9,088 nucleotides of DNA. Source: an uncultured Clostridia bacterium (GTDB lineage: Bacteria; Bacillota; Clostridia; Lachnospirales; Anaerotignaceae). Numbering within the stretch: the stretch's first letter is position 1; each line of letters starts with the position of its first letter. Made by a program: the position numbers and the translations under genes. This document shows, piece after piece, positions 1 to 6,082 of this stretch. Below the pieces are notes generated by a model. That model saw only the letters and a program-made list of their open reading frames with translations, was not told where the DNA came from and did no database searches. The stretch spans positions 1 to 9,088 of the forward strand of contig CALFPN010000139.1 of the NCBI GenBank assembly GCA_937919015.1, in the 5' to 3' direction.

Positions 1-387
1 GTCACCATTGCACCCTGTGATATGGGGGAAGGCATGATGAGCGAAAAAGGCAGGGAGCAGATGAAAGCCATTTTCGAAAGTGCGGCACCTTGGCTCAGCG
101 GCACTTCTGCACAGGTGTTGTATGAAGAAACAGAAAAAAATAAAAAAGCTTATCAGCTTTCTGGGCTGGCAGCTTCTCTGAAAGATATGCCCATATATTG
201 TATCAATGCAAAACTGGATGAGGAGTGCTCTGCCGATGTGCATGTGCTGCCCTGGACAGATGCGGTAAAGGCGGCCGGCGGCCATATCCTCTGCGAAGAA
301 TATGTGACGGATCATTCCTTCAGCGATATGCGGAATAATCTGATTGAAAAAGTGGCGAGATATCTGATTGAACAGGCTGAGAAATAA
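1..387 (+). CDS. Alpha/beta hydrolase, C-terminal part (5' truncated by window edge)
   Basis: The reading frame is open from base 1 and ends at TAA 385-387, leaving 128 residues of a protein whose start lies outside the window. The fragment looks like the C-terminal half of an alpha/beta-hydrolase fold enzyme. A hydrophobic strand (MPIYCINAKLDEEC, fragment residues 63-76) carries the likely catalytic Asp (D73), and DHSFSDMR (104-111) carries the likely catalytic His (H105), followed by a closing amphipathic helix. The nucleophile Ser elbow would lie upstream and cannot be checked. Asp then His about 30 residues apart near the C-terminus is typical of the family (peptidase S9 or esterase-like members). 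The substrate is unknown. The gene ends at a bidirectional terminator and converges on the aminopeptidase gene. An ATG at 22 exists but is internal, because coding-like sequence continues upstream of it. Confidence 0.82.
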   Translation, partial: VTIAPCDMGEGMMSEKGREQMKAIFESAAPWLSGTSAQVLYEETEKNKKAYQLSGLAASLKDMPIYCINAKLDEECSADVHVLPWTDAVKAAGGHILCEEYVTDHSFSDMRNNLIEKVARYLIEQAEK

Positions 388-391
388 AAAG

Positions 392-419
392 AACCCCATC
401 GGTTTTTCGATGGGGTTTT
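392..419. terminator. Bidirectional intrinsic terminator between hydrolase and map
   Basis: A perfect 10-bp stem, AACCCCATCG (392-401) with CGATGGGGTT (408-417), encloses a 6-base loop. On the + strand it is followed by a short T-run. On the - strand the reverse complement is followed by CTTTTTATTT. It sits exactly between the stop codons of two convergent genes, so it probably serves both. Confidence 0.88.
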
Positions 420-426
420 CGTTTGC

Positions 427-1296
427 TTAATGGGTTAAAATTTCGTAGCCGTCTTCTGTGACTGCAATGGTATATTCCCACTGCGCAGACAGCAGGCCGT
501 CTTCTGTGTAAACAGTCCAGTCGTTTTCTTCATCCACGAAGAAATCCTCTTCGCCTTCATTAACCATAGGTTCAATGGTAAATACCATACCGGGTACCAG
601 CAGCATGCCGGTATCCCTTTTTGCGATGTGGCATACATAGGGATCTTCGTGGAACTCGTTACCAACGCCGTGGCCGCCGATATCACGCAGAACGGTGTAG
701 CCGTGTTTCTGCACATGTTCGCTGATAACTGCGCCGATGTTGCCCAGTCTGCCCCAAGGTTTCACTTCTTTGAGAGCCAGATCCACAGATTCTTTTGTGA
801 CTTCCACCAGTTTTTTCGCTTCGTCGGAAACTTCGCCGATCATAAACATACGGGAAGCGTCAGCGTAATAACCATCCAGAATGGTCGTTACGTCAACGTT
901 GATGATGTCGCCGTCTTTCAGGATTTCGTTTTCGGAAGGGATGCCATGGCAGATGGCATCATTTACGGAAGTACAAATGCTTTTTGGGAAACCCTGATAG
1001 CCCAGACAAGCGGGGATACCGCCGTGTTCCACGATATAATTATGGGCCAGTGTGTTGATTTCTTCTGTGGACGTGCCGGCTTTGATCTTTTCTGCGATCA
1101 TATCCAGCACTTCTGTGTTCAGTTTGCCGGCTTTGCGGATGCCTTCCAGTTGTTCAGGCGTTTTGATGAGTTTGTGGCTGGGAACGGGGATACGTTTTGC
1201 TTTATAAGATTCGATTTTTTCGTCAAATGCCGCGTGGCAGGCTTTGTATTTTTTGCCGCTGCCGCACCAGCAGGGGTCATTTCTACCGATTTTCAT
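427..1296 (-). CDS. map: Type I methionyl aminopeptidase with N-terminal SEC-C zinc motif
   Basis: This cytosolic enzyme removes the initiator Met from nascent proteins. The 289-residue product opens with an SEC-C motif (CxC-x8-CH: C9, C11, C20, H21), a zinc-binding tag best known from the SecA C-terminus. A pita-bread M24 catalytic domain follows, from about residue 42. The five dinuclear metal ligands are recognisable: D135 (NVDV), D146 (ADASRMF), H209 (GGHGVG), E242 (TIEPMV) and E274 (QWEYT). H117 in DAICHGIP matches the conserved substrate-site His. I place the start at 1296: AAAGGAG lies 8 bases upstream, and the protein then begins directly with the SEC-C motif. An in-frame ATG at 1371 would add 25 residues that look untranslated. 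The gene is a single unit, divergent from cysK. Family and function are secure; the role of the SEC-C tag, probably ribosome or RNA association, is inference. Confidence 0.97.
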   Translation of the reverse strand: MKIGRNDPCWCGSGKKYKACHAAFDEKIESYKAKRIPVPSHKLIKTPEQLEGIRKAGKLNTEVLDMIAEKIKAGTSTEEINTLAHNYIVEHGGIPACLGYQGFPKSICTSVNDAICHGIPSENEILKDGDIINVDVTTILDGYYADASRMFMIGEVSDEAKKLVEVTKESVDLALKEVKPWGRLGNIGAVISEHVQKHGYTVLRDIGGHGVGNEFHEDPYVCHIAKRDTGMLLVPGMVFTIEPMVNEGEEDFFVDEENDWTVYTEDGLLSAQWEYTIAVTEDGYEILTH

Positions 1297-1304
1297 AGTG
1301 ATTG

Positions 1305-1311
1305 CTCCTTT
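1305..1311 (-). promoter_or_regulatory. Ribosome binding site of map
   Basis: AAAGGAG on the - strand, 8 bases before ATG 1296. It decides the start codon against the upstream ATG at 1371, which has no such site. Confidence 0.85.
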
Positions 1312-1322
1312 TTTTGCACGAT

Positions 1323-1354
1323 TGTATACATACTCTGGCAATATGGTAGCACAA
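1323..1354 (-). promoter_or_regulatory. Possible map promoter (weak match)
   Basis: Reading the - strand, a TATGTATACA stretch (1323-1332) can supply a -10 element, with TTGTGC (1349-1354) upstream as a candidate -35. The pair TTGTGC-16 bases-TATGTA is only a modest match. The stretch also contains the 8-bp palindrome TGTATACA (1323-1330). This is the only AT-rich promoter-like segment upstream of map. Confidence 0.4.
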
Positions 1355-1392
1355 AAATGAATTTGAGACAAGGGACTGGAAACAGAAATCCC

Positions 1393-1421
1393 TTGACAAC
1401 AGGGGAAAATGGGGGTACTTT
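1393..1421 (+). promoter_or_regulatory. Probable cysK promoter
   Basis: A perfect -35 TTGACA (1393-1398) is followed after 17 bases by TACTTT (1416-1421), a poor -10. The leader would be about 27 bases, leaving no room for a T-box or SAM riboswitch. A small inverted repeat, CCCT (1390-1393) and AGGG (1401-1404), brackets the -35 and could be an operator half-site pair, although it is short enough to be chance. Confidence 0.6.
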
Positions 1422-1454
1422 TTTCAATATAAAAAAGAAACGGAGGTCTGTAAT

Positions 1455-2387
1455 ATGGCTAAGATTTATAGAAGTATTGAGGAACTGATCGGCAGAACCC
1501 CTCTGGTGGAACTGTCCAATCTGGAAAAGAAACTGGAACTGAAGGCAAGACTGCTGGCGAAGGTGGAAGCCCTGAACCCCGGCGGCAGTGCGAAGGATAG
1601 AGTGGCAAAGCGTATGGTGGAGGACGCGGAAAAAGCGGGCATCCTGAAAGCAGGTGCCACCATCATCGAACCCACCAGCGGCAACACGGGCATCGGGCTG
1701 GCAGTTATGGCGGCGGCAAGGGGCTACAGAGCCATCATCGTGATGCCTGACAGCATGAGCATGGAACGGAGACTTTTAATGACAGCCTTCGGTGCGGAAC
1801 TGGTGCTGACAGAAGGGGCAAAGGGTATGACAGGTGCCATTGCGAAAGCGGAGGAATTGGCCAAGGAGATCCCCAATTCCTTTATCCCCGGGCAGTTTGA
1901 CAATCCTTCCAACCCTGCGGCCCATTATGAAACCACAGGCCCCGAAATCTGGGAGGATACAGACGGGAAAGTGGATATTTTCGTGGCAGGCATCGGCACA
2001 GGCGGCACCATCACAGGCACGGGCAGATTCCTGAAAGAACAGAACCCCAACGTGAAAATCATCGGTGTGGAACCTGCATCCTCTCCGCTCCTGACAAAAG
2101 GGGAAGCGGGCCCTCACGGTCTGCAGGGCATCGGCGCAAACTTCGTTCCCTCCATTCTGGATACGGCTATTTATGATGAAGTGATCACAGTAACAGAAGA
2201 AGAAGCCTACGAAGCCGGCAGAACCATTGCAAGAAGAGAAGGACTTTTGGTAGGTATTTCCGCAGGGGCAGCCCTGCACGCTGCAGTAGAAGTGGCAAAA
2301 CGCCCCGAAAATGCGGGCAAGAATATCGTTGTTCTCCTGCCGGATACAGGGGACAGATACCTGTCTACCCCTATGTTTTCCGTATGA
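1455..2387 (+). CDS. cysK: Cysteine synthase A (O-acetylserine sulfhydrylase)
   Basis: This cytosolic PLP enzyme makes L-cysteine and acetate from O-acetyl-L-serine and sulfide. The 310-residue product has the usual CysK length and fold-type II layout. NPGGSAKDR (41-49) carries the Schiff-base lysine K47, EPTSGNTGI (72-80) is the substrate-binding loop, GIGTGGTITGTG (179-190) is the PLP phosphate cradle, and GISAG (267-271) carries the Ser (S269) that contacts the pyridine nitrogen. PDTGDRYLST (296-305) is the conserved C-terminal signature. ATG 1455 has GGAGG at 1442-1446, 8 bases upstream. The stop codon overlaps the next start (ATGA), so the TraX-family gene is probably co-translated. The window holds no serine acetyltransferase. 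The features favour CysK over the CysM or cystathionine beta-synthase branches, though precise substrate preference cannot be read from sequence alone. Confidence 0.96.
   Translation: MAKIYRSIEELIGRTPLVELSNLEKKLELKARLLAKVEALNPGGSAKDRVAKRMVEDAEKAGILKAGATIIEPTSGNTGIGLAVMAAARGYRAIIVMPDSMSMERRLLMTAFGAELVLTEGAKGMTGAIAKAEELAKEIPNSFIPGQFDNPSNPAAHYETTGPEIWEDTDGKVDIFVAGIGTGGTITGTGRFLKEQNPNVKIIGVEPASSPLLTKGEAGPHGLQGIGANFVPSILDTAIYDEVITVTEEEAYEAGRTIARREGLLVGISAGAALHAAVEVAKRPENAGKNIVVLLPDTGDRYLSTPMFSV
2348..2372 (+). other. Hairpin in the last codons of cysK, just before the TraX-family start
   Basis: AGGGG-ACAG (2348-2356) can pair with CTGT (2361-2364) and CCCCT (2368-2372). This gives a 9-bp stem with an ATAC tetraloop and a 3-base CTA bulge. 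It ends 11 bases before the downstream ATG. The bases encode the conserved GDRYLSTP segment, so the structure may be incidental. Confidence 0.4.
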
Positions 2388-3016
2388 GCAGGGAACAAAG
2401 GCAGTTCATTCAGTGCGTTGCGGCCCTGACCATGTTGATCGACCACATCGGGGCGGTGTTTTTTCCTGCGGTCATGGGCTTTCGTGCCATTGGGCGTCTG
2501 TCCTTTCCCTTGTTTGCCTTTGGCATTGCTCAGGGAGTGGCCTATACTTCTGATTTCAGAAAGTATTTGCTCCGCATCCTGATGGCGGCGGCGGTTTCCC
2601 AGCCCATTTACATGAAACTGTTTGGGCTGACCCAGCTAAACCCCTTGTTTATGCTGGCATGGGGGGCGTTGGCTCTGCATTTCTGGCAGAAGGGAAAAAC
2701 AGGATTGGCGGGCGTTCTGCTCATTGTCTGTTATTCTGTTGACATGAGTTATGGCTGGTATGGCGTCTGGACGATTTTTTTCTTTGGATTTTATGGGATG
2801 AAAAACAGCCTGTGCTTTTATGGGCAGGTCATCCTCAACGCCCTGTATGGGCTGAGCACGGGCGCATGGATACAGATAGTATCCCTGTTTTCCTTTGGAT
2901 TTCTGGATGGAAAATGGCGGATTGCGGCATTGTCGAAAAAACTGCCCAGATATTTCTTTTATGTATTTTACCCTCTGCATCTCATGGTGCTCTGGGGCAT
3001 CCAAATGGCGATATAA
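2384..3016 (+). CDS. TraX-family polytopic membrane protein
   Basis: The 210-residue product is almost entirely hydrophobic, with about eight predicted membrane segments (roughly 9-30, 36-54, 60-78, 84-100, 106-122, 126-140, 145-170, 188-207). It matches the TraX family pattern: LIDHIG near the N-terminus (D20, H21), RAIGRLSFPLFAF (34-46), and FYPLHL near the C-terminus (H199). TraX of the F plasmid N-acetylates pilin, and the family is related to membrane acyltransferases. Chromosomal clostridial members have no established substrate. The start ATG 2384 overlaps the cysK stop by four bases (ATGA), and I find no purine-rich ribosome site in the preceding 20 bases, so expression probably depends on cysK translation. 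No conjugation genes are nearby, so a pilin role is unlikely. A role in acetyl transfer to an envelope component is speculation. Confidence 0.9.
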   Translation: MSREQRQFIQCVAALTMLIDHIGAVFFPAVMGFRAIGRLSFPLFAFGIAQGVAYTSDFRKYLLRILMAAAVSQPIYMKLFGLTQLNPLFMLAWGALALHFWQKGKTGLAGVLLIVCYSVDMSYGWYGVWTIFFFGFYGMKNSLCFYGQVILNALYGLSTGAWIQIVSLFSFGFLDGKWRIAALSKKLPRYFFYVFYPLHLMVLWGIQMAI

Positions 3017-3021
3017 AAATA

Positions 3022-3048
3022 ACCACCTCTTTCGAGGTGGTCTTTTTT
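3022..3048. terminator. Bidirectional terminator between TraX-family gene and ytvI
   Basis: A perfect 8-bp stem, ACCACCTC (3022-3029) with GAGGTGGT (3034-3041), has a TTTC loop and is followed by C and TTTTTT (3043-3048). On the opposite strand the same stem is followed by TATTTTTATA. The T-run overlaps the stop codon (3047-3049) of the convergent gene. Confidence 0.9.
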
Positions 3049-4093
3049 ATGTCTGGTTTTTCAGTCGGAAAAAAGCTTTCAAAATTACTGCGATGATAGG
3101 CCCGATGATAAGACCGATGACCCCGATGCATTTGAATCCGAAATACATGGAGAACAGGGTCAGCAGGGGATGCAGACCGATTTGTGTCCCTAAAATTTTT
3201 GGCTGCAAAATTTGCCGCATGACCTGAATGATGCCGTACAGAGCCATATAGCCGATGGCGAGGAAGGTATTCCCCGTCAACAGATGGATGACTGCGCCGG
3301 GCCAGAGGATGAAGCCGCTGCCAAAGAAGGGCAGGGAATCGATCAAGGCGATGACGATGCTCAACAGCAGGGGATAGGGAGAATGCATCACCAGCAGGGC
3401 GATGAGGGTGATGGCGAAGGTGAAGCCCATCAGGATGATCTGGGTTTTGATATAGCCCCAGACGGATGCCTTCAGCTCTGTTTTTGTGGTATGGATGGAA
3501 ATGCCCAATAAGGGGGCCAGATGTTCCTGATATACCTTATGAATGAGATCGCGGTCTTTTGTGAAAAAATAGGCGGAGATCAGTGCCACAAAGAAGGCGA
3601 TGAAGAAATTGGAAACACCGCCCAAAGCACCGCCGCCGCTGCCCTTGGGCAGCAGAGAAAGCAGCATGCCCGTGGCATCATTCTGAAATTCCAGAAAGGA
3701 TGCCTGCAGCTCCACAGGAAGCTTTCCGCGGAAGCTGTCAAAGAGTTTCCAGAATTCCTGCATTTTTACCTCTGCCAAATCCACATAGTAGGGCAGGTTT
3801 TCGGAAAAGCTCTGGGCTTTATGCAGGATGTTGTTTCCAGACCAGAAGCCCAAAAGCCCCAAAATGCCGAACAGGATGAGGATGCCCAGCAAAGCACTGA
3901 TGCCGCGGGGAACACGATAGTCCTGCAGCTTGTCCGCCAGAGGGTTGAACAGCAGGCTCATCAGCCAGCCGATGATAAAAGGCAGAAAGATGGGGGATAA
4001 ATAACGGAAAAACAGGAAGCAGATCAGAATCGCTGCCAAAAGCAGGGCGATATCGTGGATGGCCTGTTTGTTTTTTTCATAGATTGCCCGCAT
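3047..4093 (-). CDS. ytvI: AI-2E-family permease, YtvI-like (sporulation-associated subfamily)
   Basis: This 348-residue integral membrane protein of the AI-2E transporter family (PF01594) has hydrophobic segments at about 11-29, 33-50, 64-84, 158-178, 213-237, 240-262, 266-290 and 308-340, and a soluble loop at about 85-155. The C-terminal block is diagnostic: IDSLPFFGSGFILWP (251-265), then RQILQPKILG (293-302) and IGLHPLL (305-311), ending in IIGPIIAVILK. This block and the N-terminal PFIIGWLMSLLFNPLADKL segment resemble Bacillus YtvI, a SigE-dependent sporulation protein. Despite the family name, autoinducer export is not implied; other members are proposed ion or solute antiporters. I place the start at 4093 because AAAGGAGG lies 7 bases upstream, and because an in-frame ATG at 4156 would lie upstream of the predicted transcription start. 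The visible promoter looks like sigma-A, not SigE. Family is sure; the sporulation role is inferred. Confidence 0.9.
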   Translation of the reverse strand: MRAIYEKNKQAIHDIALLLAAILICFLFFRYLSPIFLPFIIGWLMSLLFNPLADKLQDYRVPRGISALLGILILFGILGLLGFWSGNNILHKAQSFSENLPYYVDLAEVKMQEFWKLFDSFRGKLPVELQASFLEFQNDATGMLLSLLPKGSGGGALGGVSNFFIAFFVALISAYFFTKDRDLIHKVYQEHLAPLLGISIHTTKTELKASVWGYIKTQIILMGFTFAITLIALLVMHSPYPLLLSIVIALIDSLPFFGSGFILWPGAVIHLLTGNTFLAIGYMALYGIIQVMRQILQPKILGTQIGLHPLLTLFSMYFGFKCIGVIGLIIGPIIAVILKAFFRLKNQT

Positions 4094-4100
4094 AGGGTCT

Positions 4101-4108
4101 CCTCCTTT
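4101..4108 (-). promoter_or_regulatory. Ribosome binding site of ytvI
   Basis: AAAGGAGG on the - strand, 7 bases before ATG 4093. It fixes the start and rules out the longer reading from 4156. Confidence 0.88.
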
Positions 4109-4129
4109 CGAAAAAGGAATGTTTTTCTT

Positions 4130-4158
4130 ATTATAGCATAATTTTTGCACACACAAGA
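4130..4158 (-). promoter_or_regulatory. ytvI promoter with extended -10
   Basis: On the - strand, TGCTATAAT (4130-4138) is a perfect extended -10. The -35 is weak (TCTTGT at 4153-4158, spacing 17), as is common with extended -10 promoters. Transcription would start near 4123, giving a leader of about 30 bases. Confidence 0.75.
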
Positions 4159-4234
4159 AAAGAAAACGGAAAAACTTCGTCTCCCTTGGAATTTTTGCTT
4201 CTTTGTTGGCTCCGGTTTGAATAATTGAAAGAAT

Positions 4235-4249
4235 GAACGAGCATCGTTC
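4235..4249. promoter_or_regulatory. Palindrome between the divergent ytvI and ispE promoters
   Basis: GAACGA (4235-4240) and TCGTTC (4244-4249) form a perfect 6-bp inverted repeat around GCA. It lies upstream of both divergent promoters, so it is in neither leader and would act as DNA rather than RNA. No T-run follows directly. An operator is possible but no regulator is assigned. Confidence 0.4.
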
Positions 4250-4283
4250 GGAAAGATTCGACCTTTTTTGTATAAGTTGCGGA

Positions 4284-4333
4284 TTGTATCTGTGTTTGAG
4301 ATGGTGTACAATATACTTAAGTTAGTGTATACA
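4284..4333 (+). promoter_or_regulatory. ispE-gntR promoter region
   Basis: The best pair is TTGTAT (4284-4289), 17 bases, TACAAT (4307-4312). An alternative is TGTACA (4305-4310), 17 bases, TATACA (4328-4333). The segment is rich in TATAC/GTATA words, including the palindrome TGTATACA (4326-4333) and the inverted pair TATAC (4312-4316) and GTATA (4327-4331). A control site near the start point is therefore plausible. The choice between the two start points cannot be made from sequence. Confidence 0.55.
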
Positions 4334-4359
4334 GTATAGAAAAAACGGGGGAATACACC

Positions 4360-5262
4360 GTGAAAGAAATTCGACTGAAGGCAAGAGCAAAAATCAATCT
4401 GACGCTGGATGTAACCGGCAAACGGGAGGATGGCTATCATCTTTTGGAGACCATCATGCAGACCGTTGCCCTTTACGACGGCATCTACATGAAAAAACTG
4501 GAAAAGCCTGAGATCAAGCTGAAAACAAATCTGCCCTGGCTGCCCACCGATGAACGCAATCTGGCGTGGAAGGCAGCAAATCTCGTGAGAGAAACCTATG
4601 GCATTGCAGGCGGTGTTTTTATCGAGATCGATAAGCGCATCCCTGTGGCGGCGGGATTGGCCGGCGGCAGTACGGACTGCGCGGCGGTTCTGGTGGGGAT
4701 GAATCGTTTGTTCGACCTGCATCTTTCCGAAAGGGAGCTGGAGGAACTGGCGGGAAAGCTGGGCTCCGATATCCCTTACTGTGTGCGTCGGGGGACGGTG
4801 CTGTGCGAAGGCGTCGGTGAGATCATGACCAATGCGGCTCATCCCTGTCCGGAATGTTATGTGGTTCTGGCGAAACTGCCTGTCAGTGTTTCCACGGTCT
4901 CTGTCTATAAGGGGCTGAAGTGGGACGCAGTCGAAGAACACCCCGATACAAAAGCGATGCTTGCGGCCATGGCAGAAGGCGATGTTGCAAAAATGGGGAA
5001 ACTCCTTTGCAATGTGCTGGAAACGGTGACCATCAAAATGCATCCTAAGATTGCAGAAATCAAAAACAGACTGATGGAATTAGGCGCAGAAGGTGCTTTG
5101 ATGAGCGGCAGCGGCCCGACGGTCTTTGCTTTGTTCCGGGAAAGAGAAAAGGCAAGAAAAGCGGCGGCTCTGGTAAAGAGAGAATTTGCACTGAAAGATT
5201 CCGTGGCGACAAGAACCTATCGTGTGCAGAGAGAGTTGAGAGGAGAAAAACGAAATGGCTGA
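4360..5262 (+). CDS. ispE: 4-(cytidine 5'-diphospho)-2-C-methyl-D-erythritol kinase
   Basis: IspE phosphorylates CDP-methylerythritol at the 2-hydroxyl using ATP, in the MEP pathway to isopentenyl diphosphate, in the cytosol. The 300-residue length is normal. This is a GHMP kinase: ARAKINLTLDV near the start carries the conserved K11, PVAAGLAGGSTD (95-106) is the ATP-binding glycine-rich loop, LGSDIPYC (134-141) carries catalytic D137, and MSGSGPTVFALF (248-259) is the C-terminal GHMP motif. Translation starts at GTG 4360, preceded by GGGGG (4347-4351) with an 8-base gap; the protein then aligns from the first conserved block. The last eight bases overlap the downstream gntR gene, so the pair is one operon. 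Threonine codons are mostly ACC and ACG (14 of 17), unlike the next gene. Confidence 0.97.
   Translation: MKEIRLKARAKINLTLDVTGKREDGYHLLETIMQTVALYDGIYMKKLEKPEIKLKTNLPWLPTDERNLAWKAANLVRETYGIAGGVFIEIDKRIPVAAGLAGGSTDCAAVLVGMNRLFDLHLSERELEELAGKLGSDIPYCVRRGTVLCEGVGEIMTNAAHPCPECYVVLAKLPVSVSTVSVYKGLKWDAVEEHPDTKAMLAAMAEGDVAKMGKLLCNVLETVTIKMHPKIAEIKNRLMELGAEGALMSGSGPTVFALFREREKARKAAALVKREFALKDSVATRTYRVQRELRGEKRNG
5241..5245 (+). promoter_or_regulatory. Ribosome binding site of gntR inside ispE
   Basis: AGGAG lies within the last codons of ispE, 9 bases before ATG 5255. The overlapping gntR start therefore has its own initiation site in addition to possible coupling. Confidence 0.75.
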
Positions 5263-5932
5263 TACAAAATTCAATATCAATACAAACGAATACCTGCCCC
5301 TGAGAGACGTTGTGTTCAACACACTGAGAGATGCCATTCTGACAGGCAAGCTGGTTCCCGGGGAAAGACTGATGGAAAACCAGCTGGCAGAAAAACTGGG
5401 CGTAAGCCGTACACCCGTCAGAGAAGCACTGCGTATGCTGGAACTGGAAAATCTGGTGGAACTGGTGCCCAGAAAAGGCGCGCAGGTTCTGGATATGAGC
5501 GAAAAGGATATCATCAATATTCTGGAAGTCAGAAGCGCGCTGGAAGGTCTGGCAACTTCCGTTGCCTGCAAAAAAATGAGCAAAGAAGATCTGCAGCAGC
5601 TGAAAAACATGGAAGTAGACTTTGAAAAAGCAGTGGCAGAGAATGACGTAGAACGTTTTGTGGATATCGATGAAGACTTCCATGACCTGATCTTTGCTGC
5701 AACAGAAAACGACAAACTGGTTAATATTTTCAGAAACCTTCGTATCCAGCTGTATCGCTACAGAATGGCACAGGCAAAAAATAACGAAACATCCATGTCC
5801 ACCATTGTGGCGCACCATAGAAGCATTATCCGCGCCATCGAAAACCATGACGGCGAAGAAGGCGCATCCATCGCTCAGGGCCATATCAAATATCAGACAG
5901 AATCCATTCTGCGTTTTGTAAGAAACAAATAA
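5255..5932 (+). CDS. GntR-family transcriptional regulator, FadR subfamily (FCD domain)
   Basis: This 225-residue DNA-binding regulator has a winged helix-turn-helix at about residues 13-80; ENQLAEKLGVSRTPVREALR (41-60) is the textbook GntR recognition segment. An all-helical FCD ligand domain follows at about 88-218. The usual FCD metal or ligand residues are present: D139 and H143 (Dx3H), H188 and H210. These suggest a bound divalent metal and a small carboxylate-type effector, as in other FCD proteins; the actual ligand cannot be told. The gene overlaps ispE by 8 bases and ends at a strong terminator. Threonine codons are mostly ACA (8 of 10), similar to pgi and unlike ispE, hinting at higher expression. 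Autoregulation through the GTATAC-containing site before ispE is inference. No metabolic target genes adjoin it. Confidence 0.95.
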   Translation: MADTKFNINTNEYLPLRDVVFNTLRDAILTGKLVPGERLMENQLAEKLGVSRTPVREALRMLELENLVELVPRKGAQVLDMSEKDIINILEVRSALEGLATSVACKKMSKEDLQQLKNMEVDFEKAVAENDVERFVDIDEDFHDLIFAATENDKLVNIFRNLRIQLYRYRMAQAKNNETSMSTIVAHHRSIIRAIENHDGEEGASIAQGHIKYQTESILRFVRNK

Positions 5933-5944
5933 TGTTTGGAAATC

Positions 5945-5967
5945 AAACTCCCGAAAGGGAGTTTTTT
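5945..5967 (+). terminator. Terminator of the ispE-gntR operon
   Basis: An 8-bp perfect stem, AAACTCCC (5945-5952) with GGGAGTTT (5957-5964), is closed by a GAAA tetraloop and runs into a T-tract (5962-5967). Confidence 0.9.
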
Positions 5968-6018
5968 CTTTAAAAAGAAAAGAGTTTCATGACAGGGGAA
6001 GTTTCTGTTCGCTTTTGC

Positions 6019-6047
6019 TTGCAATCTTTATATTCCTATCATAAAAT
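6019..6047 (+). promoter_or_regulatory. Promoter of the LysM-G5 gene
   Basis: TTGCAA (6019-6024), exactly 17 bases, TAAAAT (6042-6047). Transcription would start near 6054, giving a leader of about 40 bases. Confidence 0.68.
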
Positions 6048-6082
6048 AGTATCTGTAGAAATATATCATTTTTTGAAGAATA

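Noticed and set aside
1297..1371. 25-residue N-terminal extension of map
   Set aside because: The ATG at 1371 lacks a ribosome site, whereas AAAGGAG precedes the ATG at 1296 and the protein family starts there.
1297..1454. Riboswitch or T-box controlling cysK
   Set aside because: The predicted start site leaves under 30 bases of leader, too short for a known aptamer.
628..1488. Long open frame on the + strand opposite map
   Set aside because: It is antisense to a well-supported aminopeptidase gene, its product is low-complexity and rich in Phe and Cys, and it runs through the intergenic region into cysK.
2384..3016. Conjugation or plasmid origin implied by TraX
   Set aside because: No other transfer genes, relaxase or mobile-element ends are present, and chromosomal TraX-family genes are common in Clostridia.
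3047..4093. Quorum-sensing autoinducer-2 exporter
   Set aside because: The family name is historical; this sequence fits the YtvI branch and nothing nearby concerns autoinducer-2.
4094..4156. 21-residue N-terminal extension of ytvI
   Set aside because: It begins upstream of the predicted transcription start and lacks a ribosome site; the start at 4093 has an ideal one.
4235..4249. LexA (SOS) box
   Set aside because: Firmicute LexA sites have GAAC and GTTC four bases apart; here the gap is seven.
4024..5043. Long open frame on the - strand across the ispE promoter region
   Set aside because: It overlaps ytvI and ispE, which have clear motifs and ribosome sites. Its product resembles no family I know.
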